The notes below the pieces were generated by a model. The model did no database searches. It was given only the letters and a program-made list of their open reading frames with translations, and was not told where the DNA came from. From positions 1-7,799 of the forward strand of contig JAPUKM010000209.1 of the NCBI GenBank assembly GCA_027295645.1: 7,799 bases of DNA. The letters run 5' to 3'. Source of the stretch: Chloroflexota bacterium (GTDB lineage: Bacteria; Chloroflexota; Dehalococcoidia; Lucifugimonadales; JAPUKM01). This document shows, in pieces, positions 1 to 5,566 of this stretch (the stretch's first letter is position 1; every line of letters starts with the position of its first letter). The position numbers and the translations under genes are program-made.

Positions 1-641
1 TGATGCTGGTCAACCTGGCGCTGATCTTCATGTGGGCGCCAACGGAGCGGGTGATGGGGCAGGTGCAGCGGATCTTCTACTTCCACGTGCCGATTGCCTG
101 GGTGGCGTTCCTCGCCTTCACCATCGTCTTCGTGGCCAGCATTCTGTACCTCTGGAAGGGCCACCGACGCTGGGACGCCCTGGGCCACTCCGCCGCCGAG
201 ATCGGTGTGCTGTTCACTACGCTCATGCTGGTCACCGGTGCCACGTGGGCCAAGCCGGTGTGGGGCGTCTGGTGGACCTGGGACCCGCGCCTGACCACGT
301 CACTGATCCTGTGGCTGCTGTACGTCGGCTACCTGATGCTGCGGGCCTACGCCCCAACACCCTCTCTGGCGGCCCGATACTCCGCGGTCATGGGCATCGT
401 CGCCTTCGTGGACGTGCCCATCGTCTATTTCGCCGTGTCGTGGTGGCGCAATATCCATCCCGAGATGGTCATCGGCCCCCTGGCCGAGTCCGACGCCCTG
501 GAGGGCTCCATGACGGTCACCCTGCTGTTCTCCATGGTTACGTTCACTGTGCTGTTCGCGTATATGCTCTGGGAGCGGCTGAGCCTCCGGAATACAGAGG
601 ACGCCGTCAGAGGGATGCGGCGTCAGGAGGGTCGTGCATAG
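1..641 (+). CDS. ccmC: CcmC-type heme handling protein of cytochrome c maturation (5' truncated by window)
   Basis: Integral membrane protein that presents heme to the CcmE chaperone during cytochrome c maturation. From the first visible Met (position 3) 212 residues remain; the family is usually about 220-250, and the visible part begins inside the first membrane segment, so the true start lies before the window. The WWD heme-binding signature is clear at residues 84-98 (WGVWWTWDPRL). The two conserved histidines are visible, H28 in FYFHVP and H152 in WWRNIHPE. Membrane segments lie at about 1-11 (partial), 33-50, 65-82, 99-115, 126-146 and 170-190. The stop TAG overlaps the GTG of the next gene, so the two are translationally coupled. 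CcsA/CcsB-type proteins share the WWD motif, but the short length and the following CcmD-like gene favour CcmC. Neither ccmE nor ccmF is in the window. Confidence 0.93.
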   Translation, partial: MLVNLALIFMWAPTERVMGQVQRIFYFHVPIAWVAFLAFTIVFVASILYLWKGHRRWDALGHSAAEIGVLFTTLMLVTGATWAKPVWGVWWTWDPRLTTSLILWLLYVGYLMLRAYAPTPSLAARYSAVMGIVAFVDVPIVYFAVSWWRNIHPEMVIGPLAESDALEGSMTVTLLFSMVTFTVLFAYMLWERLSLRNTEDAVRGMRRQEGRA

Positions 642-901
642 TGCTTGGAATTCGACATGCCGGAGCGATGGGGGTTGCCGCGTTGGTGTGGCTCCTCTCC
701 ACGGGTATAGCACTGGCGGCGGGCCCCGCCCAGGACGGCTTCGACCGCAACGGCAACCTGCCCTTTCTCTTCGCCGTGTACACCGTGACCTGGGCCGCCT
801 TCTTTGCCTATGCCTTCTACATGAGCCGTCGCCAGCGGGAGCTGCGGCGTGAGCTCGACGAGATAAAGCGCGCGATGGAGGAGAAGGAAACCTCCCAGTA
901 A
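641..901 (+). CDS. ccmD: CcmD-like small membrane protein
   Basis: Predicted 86-residue small membrane protein, the likely CcmD component that links CcmC to the CcmAB transporter and helps release holo-CcmE. The GTG start was chosen because AGGAGG at 625-630 lies 10 bases upstream and the start overlaps the ccmC stop; an internal ATG at 668 is the alternative. Residues 11-27 form a hydrophobic stretch ending in ALAAG, like a signal peptide or first membrane segment. Residues 41-60 are a second membrane segment (PFLFAVYTVTWAAFFAYAFY). The tail from residue 62 is basic and then charged and helical (SRRQRELRRELDEIKR), which is the usual CcmD topology. Classical CcmD has one membrane segment, so the N-terminal hydrophobic stretch is an addition. 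CcmD is poorly conserved, so the call rests on position, size and topology more than on sequence. Confidence 0.8.
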   Translation: MLGIRHAGAMGVAALVWLLSTGIALAAGPAQDGFDRNGNLPFLFAVYTVTWAAFFAYAFYMSRRQRELRRELDEIKRAMEEKETSQ

Positions 902-950
902 GCCAGGGGGGGCCCTTGTCCCCGGCGGGGCTTTGCCGCACAATGGCCCC

Positions 951-1775
951 ATGCCTCAGACAGCCGCTGACCGCCGCGGCCCCTTCCGGGAAGGCGAGTT
1001 CGTTCTCCTGGTCGACTTCAAGGGCCGTCGCTACCTGACCCAGCTCACCCAGGGCGACACCTTCTACACCCATATGGGCCACATCGCCCACGAGGCAATT
1101 CTTGGTGGCGACGAGGGCTCCTGGATCGCCACCAACAAGGACCACCTCCTGCTGGCCTTCCGTCCCACCCTCGCCGACTTCGTCCTGGAGATGCCGCGCA
1201 CCAGGCAGGTCATCTACCCCAAGGACCTGGGCGGAATCCTGATCCAGGCCGACCTCTTCCCAGGCGCCCGCGTGCTGGAGGCCGGGCTGGGCTCCGGCGC
1301 CCTCACCCTGGCCCTGCTCCGCGCCGTCGGCGAGTCCGGGTGCGTCGTCTCCTACGAGCTCCAGGAGAGCGTCGTCGAAAAGGCCATGGCCAACATCCAC
1401 TCCATGGTGCCTCAAACCGATAACCTGACGGTGAAGATCGCAGATATCTACCAGGGCATCGAAGAGCGCGACCTGGACCGCATCGTCCTGGACCTGCCGG
1501 AGCCGTGGCACGTCATCCCCGGCGCAGGAGAGGCCCTGGTGCCGGGGGGCATCTTCCTCTCTTTTCTACCCACCGTGCTCCAGGTCCAGGAGCTGGTCAT
1601 CGCCTTCCAGGACAGCGGTATCTTTCAGCGGGTGGAGACCATTGAGCTCATGCTCCGTACCTGGCACGTTGCCAGGAGGAGCGTCCGCCCCGACCACCGT
1701 ATGGTGGGCCACACCGGCTTCCTGGTCACCGCCCGCAAGACCCTTCCCAAGGCGAAAGGGCAAGACCAGGAGTGA
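951..1775 (+). CDS. trmI: tRNA (adenine-N1-)-methyltransferase, TrmI/GCD14 family
   Basis: SAM-dependent enzyme that makes m1A at position 58 of the tRNA T-loop; cytosolic, normally a homotetramer. The predicted protein has 274 residues, typical of bacterial TrmI. An N-terminal beta domain (about 11-75, starting GPFREGEFVLLVD) is followed by a class I methyltransferase fold. SAM motif I is at 108-118 (VLEAGLGSGAL), the acidic loop is YEL at 135-137, the catalytic motif DLPEPW is at 181-186, and the family C-terminal HTGFLVTARK is at 254-263. MPRTRQVIYPKD at 81-92 is also characteristic. ATG 951 was chosen because it begins just before the conserved GPFREGE block. An in-frame TTG at 933 would add six residues; neither start has a convincing Shine-Dalgarno site. 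It lies 49 bp after ccmD on the same strand and may be read from the ccm operon. Confidence 0.93.
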   Translation: MPQTAADRRGPFREGEFVLLVDFKGRRYLTQLTQGDTFYTHMGHIAHEAILGGDEGSWIATNKDHLLLAFRPTLADFVLEMPRTRQVIYPKDLGGILIQADLFPGARVLEAGLGSGALTLALLRAVGESGCVVSYELQESVVEKAMANIHSMVPQTDNLTVKIADIYQGIEERDLDRIVLDLPEPWHVIPGAGEALVPGGIFLSFLPTVLQVQELVIAFQDSGIFQRVETIELMLRTWHVARRSVRPDHRMVGHTGFLVTARKTLPKAKGQDQE

Positions 1776-1816
1776 CAAAGAACCGTTCGTCCTAGACATC
1801 TCTGAAAGGGTACAGG

Positions 1817-1868
1817 GGGGGCGTCCCCTCAAAAAACCAGAGAACCTCCTAGGTGGGCCGGGTGGGAA
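1817..1868 (+). repeat. Intergenic repeat, copy A
   Basis: This stretch matches 2594-2644 at roughly 43 of 51 aligned bases with one gap, counted by eye. The first 29 bases differ at only two positions and share the core TCCCCTCAA and AAACCAGAGAAC. The second half is G-rich and more diverged. It lies in the trmI-to-HD-gene gap, 42 bp after the trmI stop and 92 bp before the HD start. It contains a short GGGG-CGT-CCCC fold but no T-run, so it does not look like a classical terminator. The strand is arbitrary. Confidence 0.75.
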
Positions 1869-1916
1869 AAGACCAACCTTCATGGCGAACCAACCTCAAA
1901 ACGTTCCGCCGTCTTG

Positions 1917-1922
1917 TACAAT
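1917..1922 (+). promoter_or_regulatory. Possible -10 element of the HD-domain gene
   Basis: TACAAT lies 38 bases before the HD-gene start, between repeat copy A and the Shine-Dalgarno site. No good -35 box is visible 16-18 bases upstream (bases such as CCTCAA), so this is a weak call made on the -10 match alone. Confidence 0.3.
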
Positions 1923-1960
1923 GTCAGGACGCCAGCGATACTTCCTCCAGGAGGCAATCC

Positions 1961-2527
1961 ATGGACACAGTAGACCGCCAAACTGCCTGGGCGCTGCTCC
2001 AGGAGCACGCCAAGGGTGACGTCCTGATCAAACATGCTCTTGCCGTGGAGGCCTCCATGCGCGCCTACGCGAGAGAGTACGGCGAGAGCGAGGAGCTGTG
2101 GGGCGTCGTCGGCATGCTCCACGACTTCGACTGGGACGTCTGCCCCTCTCCCGAGGAGCACCCGCAGTATGGCGCCGGTATCCTCCGCGAGCGCGGCTAT
2201 CCCGAGGAGATCGTCCGGGCGGTGCTCTCCCACGGCAACCACACCGGCATCCCACGGGAGACGACCATGGAGAAGACCCTCTTCGCCGTTGACGAGCTCT
2301 CCGGGTTCGTCACCGCCGTCGCCCTGGTGCGCCCCACCAAAAGCCTATCCGATACCGAGGTGCGCTCCGTCCGCAAGAAGATGAGGGACAAGGCGTTCGC
2401 CCGTGCCATCAACCGCGACGACATCGTGCAGGGCGTCGAAGAGCTCGGCATAGAGCTGGACGAGCACATCGCCTTCGTCATCGATGCGCTGAAGCCGGTT
2501 GCCGGCGATCTGGGCCTTCAACCCTGA
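1961..2527 (+). CDS. HD-superfamily predicted metal-dependent hydrolase
   Basis: Predicted 188-residue cytosolic protein of the HD phosphohydrolase superfamily, resembling the 'predicted hydrolase (HD superfamily)' group COG2316; its substrate is unknown. Candidate metal ligands are in order: H25, the HD pair H54-D55 in MLHDFDWD, H67, H91 (with H94 nearby) in LSHGNHTG, and D111 in FAVDELSG. The C-terminal third (about 120-188) is alpha-helical and charged, without a second recognisable domain. ATG 1961 was chosen because AGGAGG at 1949-1954 is 6 bases upstream; the reading frame stays open back to 1853, but that extension covers the intergenic repeat and is not expected to be coding. The gene stands alone between two repeat-bearing gaps, so neighbours give no hint of the substrate. 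The fold is a confident call, the biochemical role is not. Confidence 0.88.
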   Translation: MDTVDRQTAWALLQEHAKGDVLIKHALAVEASMRAYAREYGESEELWGVVGMLHDFDWDVCPSPEEHPQYGAGILRERGYPEEIVRAVLSHGNHTGIPRETTMEKTLFAVDELSGFVTAVALVRPTKSLSDTEVRSVRKKMRDKAFARAINRDDIVQGVEELGIELDEHIAFVIDALKPVAGDLGLQP

Positions 2528-2569
2528 CTCCGCTCACCCCAAGCCGCTCTGAAATGGTGCAGTGGGTTT

Positions 2570-2598
2570 CCCCCTTCCGGGGAGCCTGTCGAAGGGGG
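2570..2598 (+). repeat. Perfect 8-bp inverted repeat abutting repeat copy B
   Basis: CCCCCTTC at 2570-2577 and GAAGGGGG at 2591-2598 can pair around a 13-base loop containing GAGCCTGTC. It starts 42 bases after the HD-gene stop and runs into repeat copy B. It is GC-rich but is followed by TGTCCCC rather than a T-run. It may stop transcription weakly, or it may be the left half of the repeat element. Copy A has no equivalent left arm. Confidence 0.6.
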
Positions 2599-2644
2599 TG
2601 TCCCCTCAAGAAACCAGAGAACATCCCGGGTGGCCCCGTGGCAA
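2594..2644 (+). repeat. Intergenic repeat, copy B
   Basis: Second copy of the element at 1817-1868, in the same orientation, in the gap between the HD gene and the ABC exporter. It lies 66 bp after one stop codon and 78 bp before the next start. The 29-base left half is nearly identical to copy A; the right half (CCCGGGTGGCCCC region) is diverged. The remaining 2645-2722 holds no clear promoter that I can defend. Confidence 0.75.
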
Positions 2645-2722
2645 CAAACAGCTTCTGTAGCAACACGTAATCATGTAAGCTGGCATACCGCATGTACACG
2701 AGCGACCACATAGGAGAATGCC

Positions 2723-3754
2723 TTGACTGATGAACCGATAGTCGACGTGCAGAAGCTGGTGAAGGTCTACCCCGGCGGCACCAGGGCGGTGTCTGACATC
2801 AACTTCACCGTCGCCAGGGGGGAGTTCTTCGGCTTCCTGGGCCCCAACGGGGCCGGGAAGACAACCACCATGAAGATCCTCGCGACCCTGCTGAGGAAGA
2901 GCTCGGGGCGCGCAATCGTCGCGGGCTATGACGTCGACCGGGACCCTATGTCGATACGCAGGAGCATCGGCTTTGCCATGCAGGAGGTGGGCCTGGACGA
3001 CCTGGCGCCGGGCCTGGACTTCCTGGTGCTCCAGGGAGTGCTGTATGGACTGTCTCGCAGGGAGGCCCGGAGTCGCGCGGCAGAACTCCTGGAGCTGGTG
3101 GGCCTCACCTCCGTGGCCGGCCGAAAGGTGGGCACCTATTCCGGCGGTATGCGCCGTCGCGTCGACCTGGTCGCCGCCCTCATGCACAACCCTCCGCTGC
3201 TGTTTCTGGACGAGCCCACCACCGGTCTGGACCCCCAGAGCCGCCTGGCCCTCTGGGAGTACCTTGAGCTGCTCAACGGACGGGGCGTGACCATATTCCT
3301 GACCACTCAGATGATGGAGGAGGCCGACCGGCTGTGCCAGCGCATCGCGATCATAGACGAGGGGCAGATCGTTGCCGAGGGGTCGCCACGAAGCCTCAAG
3401 GAGGAGGTCGGTGGCGACGTGATCCGTACCACCTTCGGCTCGGACGGCCGGGAGGAGGAGGGCGCATACTCGGAGAGGGCTGAGCCGCTGGTGAAGGAGC
3501 GCGACTACGTGACGGCGGTGAGCAGCGCTGGCAACAGCCTCACCATTACGGTGAGGGACGGCAGTGCCGCCGTCCCCGACCTGCTGCGGCTGCTTAACGA
3601 AAACAGTATCCCCGTCGCGAACCTCTCCATGGCCAGCCCCACGCTGGATGACGTGTTTCTGAAGTACACCGGCCGGACGATTCGCGCCGAAGAGGCGACG
3701 GGCGACGAGACCGAACAGGCCATGCGACCGTGGCTTGGACTCAAGAGGAGATAA
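2723..3754 (+). CDS. ABC transporter ATP-binding protein, DrrA-like exporter family
   Basis: Predicted 343-residue ATPase that powers the membrane partner encoded immediately downstream. All nucleotide-binding motifs are present: Walker A GPNGAGKTT at 40-48, Q-loop Q87, signature YSGGM at 139-143, Walker B LLFLDEP at 159-165, D-loop GLDP at 168-171. At the switch position the sequence is TTQMMEEAD, with Q196 where many ABC proteins have His; Gln is usual in the DrrA (daunorubicin resistance) group. A C-terminal extension (about 220-320) resembles the DUF4162 domain of that group. The TTG start is supported by GGAG at 2713-2716, 6 bases upstream, and by the MTDEPIVDVQKLVKVY opening. The stop is 3 bp before the permease start, so the pair forms an operon. 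The exported substrate cannot be told from sequence; drug, lipid or glycolipid export are all possible. Confidence 0.93.
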   Translation: MTDEPIVDVQKLVKVYPGGTRAVSDINFTVARGEFFGFLGPNGAGKTTTMKILATLLRKSSGRAIVAGYDVDRDPMSIRRSIGFAMQEVGLDDLAPGLDFLVLQGVLYGLSRREARSRAAELLELVGLTSVAGRKVGTYSGGMRRRVDLVAALMHNPPLLFLDEPTTGLDPQSRLALWEYLELLNGRGVTIFLTTQMMEEADRLCQRIAIIDEGQIVAEGSPRSLKEEVGGDVIRTTFGSDGREEEGAYSERAEPLVKERDYVTAVSSAGNSLTITVRDGSAAVPDLLRLLNENSIPVANLSMASPTLDDVFLKYTGRTIRAEEATGDETEQAMRPWLGLKRR

Positions 3755-3757
3755 GAG

Positions 3758-4522
3758 ATGAGCATCCTCCGCGAGACCTATTACCTCTACATACGCAACT
3801 TGAAGGTGTGGATAGCCCAGCCGATGGCAGTCATCTCTCCTATTCTGACCGCCGCCCTTATGTTCCTGGTGATGGGTGCCCCCTTGCGGGGCGTGACCCA
3901 GCTCCCCGGTTTCCCTTCCGACGACTACAACGCCTATCTGACGGGCATGATCATCGTCATGACCATTGTGTTCGGCGGCGGCGACGTGGCCATGGCCGCG
4001 CTCACCGACATCCTCTCCGGCTACTTCGACAAGCTCCTCCTGGCCCCCATCAACCGCTTCTCCATCCTCATGGGGATCCTGCTTGTGGCCGGGACCAGGG
4101 CGCTGTCGCAGGTCGTGGTGATCGTTCTGATCGCTACCCTACTTGGAGTCACGTTCCAGGGAGGGCTGCTCGGTATCGCGGTGGTGATCGTTGCGGCCAC
4201 GGCCTTTGGGATCGCCTCGGCATGTCTGGGCCTCATCATCGCCCTCAAGACCAAGAGCCCCCAGGTGACCATGAGCACGTGGCTCCTGTTCATGCCTCTC
4301 GCCTTTCTTACCACTGCCTTCATGCCAAAGGAGCTCCTGTCCGGCTGGTTCAAGGTAGCGGTCACCATCAACCCCGTGGAGTATGTCCTGGTGGGGTTAC
4401 GGACCATTATTATTCAGGGATGGCAGTGGGAGACCATCCTACCCGGCCTATGGGCGCTACTGGCCATGATGGCGGTAATGGGAGCCCTCACCACCTGGCT
4501 CTTCCGGCGCGAGACAGCCTGA
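3758..4522 (+). CDS. ABC-2 type permease, DrrB-like
   Basis: Predicted 254-residue inner-membrane half of the exporter, working with the ATPase just upstream. About six membrane segments can be drawn: 22-42, 58-80, 104-132, 137-163, 171-191 and 226-250. The ABC-2 family hallmark NPVEYVLVGLR sits at 205-215 before the last segment, and the cytoplasmic loop DILSGYFDKLLLAPINR at 84-100 is typical of the DrrB/NodJ group. AGGAG at 3746-3750, inside the end of the ATPase gene, gives 7-base spacing to ATG 3758. The length is normal for the family and no residues look damaged. As with the ATPase, the substrate is unknown. Confidence 0.92.
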   Translation: MSILRETYYLYIRNLKVWIAQPMAVISPILTAALMFLVMGAPLRGVTQLPGFPSDDYNAYLTGMIIVMTIVFGGGDVAMAALTDILSGYFDKLLLAPINRFSILMGILLVAGTRALSQVVVIVLIATLLGVTFQGGLLGIAVVIVAATAFGIASACLGLIIALKTKSPQVTMSTWLLFMPLAFLTTAFMPKELLSGWFKVAVTINPVEYVLVGLRTIIIQGWQWETILPGLWALLAMMAVMGALTTWLFRRETA

Positions 4523-4552
4523 CAGGCCAGCCATAGTACTATCAAGCACAGA

Positions 4553-4590
4553 GGCCGGGCACTGCGTGTCCGTGCCGCGGCCGTATTTTT
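4553..4590 (+). terminator. Stem-loop with T-tract between exporter operon and hemH
   Basis: GGCC-G-GGCAC (4553-4562) can pair with GTGCC-GC-GGCC (4572-4582), giving nine G-C-rich pairs with a small internal loop. TTTTT follows at 4586-4590 after a GTA spacer. This fits an intrinsic terminator for the ABC operon. A competing hairpin GGGCAC-TGC-GTGTCC (4557-4571) uses the same bases, so an attenuator in a hemH leader is also possible. The T-tract lies only 16 bases before the hemH ATG. Confidence 0.5.
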
Positions 4591-4606
4591 CGATTAGGAA
4601 GTGGCC

Positions 4607-5557
4607 ATGTCCGAGCGCACAGCGGTTCTTCTCATGGCATACGGGACACCCAACTCTCGGGAGGAGGTGGAGCCCTACTACCGGTCTATCCGCGGTGGAC
4701 GACAACCGACTCCCGAGCAGGTGGAGGAGCTCACCGACCGGTATCGAAGGGTGGGTGGCCGCACCCGTTTGCTGGATATCACCCAGGAGGTTGCTGCCGC
4801 ACTACAGCAGCGCCTCAATGACCAGGATGCGGACCGGTTTCAGGTCTACATTGGGATGAAGCACTGGCACCCCTTTATCGCGGAGGTGGTGGAGCGTATC
4901 GCCGCCGACGGGATACAGCAGGTCATTGCCATTGCGCTGGCACCGCACTACTCCAAGATGAGTATCGACGGCTATCGAAGCTCCGTGCAGGAGGCGGTGG
5001 ACTCACTGGCGAACCCCCTCTCCGTGCGCTTCATCGAAAGCTGGTACGCAAACCCCCTCTTCATCAGTTCGATGGCCAAGAGGATCCGGGAGGCGCTGAA
5101 ACGGAACTTCTCATCGGATGGCGAAGAGGATGTGAAGGTTGTGTTCAGCGCCCACAGCCTGCCCAGGCGCATCCTCCAGTGGGAGGACCCGTACCCGGAG
5201 GAGCTCCGGCAGAGCTGCGAGACGGTGGCCAAGGCCGCCGGCCTCTCCTCATGGCAGTTCACCTTTCAGAGCGCCGGCCGCACGAGCGATCCGTGGTTGG
5301 GACCGGACATCCTTGATACCCTGGCCGGGCTGGCCGGCGAGGGTGCCAAGAGGGCCCTGATGGTGCCCATCGGATTCGTCTCCGACAACCTGGAGATCGT
5401 CTTTGACATCGATGTGGAGGCCCAGGAGCTGGCCCAGGGACTGGGCATGCAGCTGGCACGAACGGAGATGCCGAACGCCTCTCCGGACTTCATTGAAGCG
5501 CTGGAGGACCTGGTGGTCAACGGCACGGGTGCGCGCACCAGCAGTGCTGGCCGGTAG
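4607..5557 (+). CDS. hemH: Ferrochelatase (coproporphyrin/protoporphyrin ferrochelatase)
   Basis: Inserts Fe2+ into the porphyrin ring at the end of heme synthesis; cytosolic or peripheral to the membrane. The predicted protein has 316 residues, close to the Bacillus subtilis enzyme. Landmarks: MAYGTP at 10-15, whose Tyr corresponds to B. subtilis Tyr13; GMKHWHPF at 83-90; LAPHYSKMSIDGY at 111-123; the catalytic FSAHSLPRR with H183; FQSAGRTSDPWLGP at 220-233; and GFVSDNLEIVFDID at 256-269 with acidic E263. The family usually reads SDH(L/M)E, so N261 replaces the usual His. No Cys cluster for an iron-sulfur centre is seen. The Bacillus-like pattern favours the coproporphyrin-dependent type (CpfC), but this is inference. 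ATG 4607 was preferred to GTG 4601 because AGGAA at 4596-4600 is 6 bases away. The gene converges with midA, 9 bp between stops. Confidence 0.95.
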   Translation: MSERTAVLLMAYGTPNSREEVEPYYRSIRGGRQPTPEQVEELTDRYRRVGGRTRLLDITQEVAAALQQRLNDQDADRFQVYIGMKHWHPFIAEVVERIAADGIQQVIAIALAPHYSKMSIDGYRSSVQEAVDSLANPLSVRFIESWYANPLFISSMAKRIREALKRNFSSDGEEDVKVVFSAHSLPRRILQWEDPYPEELRQSCETVAKAAGLSSWQFTFQSAGRTSDPWLGPDILDTLAGLAGEGAKRALMVPIGFVSDNLEIVFDIDVEAQELAQGLGMQLARTEMPNASPDFIEALEDLVVNGTGARTSSAGR

Positions 5558-5566
5558 ACCGCGTTG

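Noticed and set aside
32..640. N-terminal extension of the CcmD frame back through ccmC
   Set aside because: The translation is a frame shadow of ccmC; the strong AGGAGG and GTG at 641 give a natural start.
902..950. G/C-rich possible hairpins between ccmD and trmI
   Set aside because: Short stems such as CCCC-GGC-GGGG exist, but with G-runs and C-runs this dense several weak folds are expected by chance and there is no real T-tract.
300..1511. 403-codon open frame on the minus strand
   Set aside because: It lies antisense to ccmC, ccmD and trmI, which have clear family motifs; its translation is low-complexity with no recognisable domain.
1853..1960. N-terminal extension of the HD protein
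   Set aside because: It would encode the intergenic repeat and a promoter-like site, while AGGAGG with ideal spacing precedes ATG 1961.
2645..2722. Promoter for the ABC exporter
   Set aside because: Candidate boxes (TTCTGT with TAAGCT, or CATACC) match consensus too poorly to report.
2718..2726. Two-codon mini-ORF (ATG CCT TGA) overlapping the ABC ATPase TTG start
   Set aside because: The spacing from GGAG is too short for initiation at 2718; most likely chance.
3730..4536. 268-codon plus-strand frame overlapping the permease
   Set aside because: It is a +1 shadow of the ABC-2 permease, rich in His/Arg/Pro/Gly with no membrane segments or known motif.
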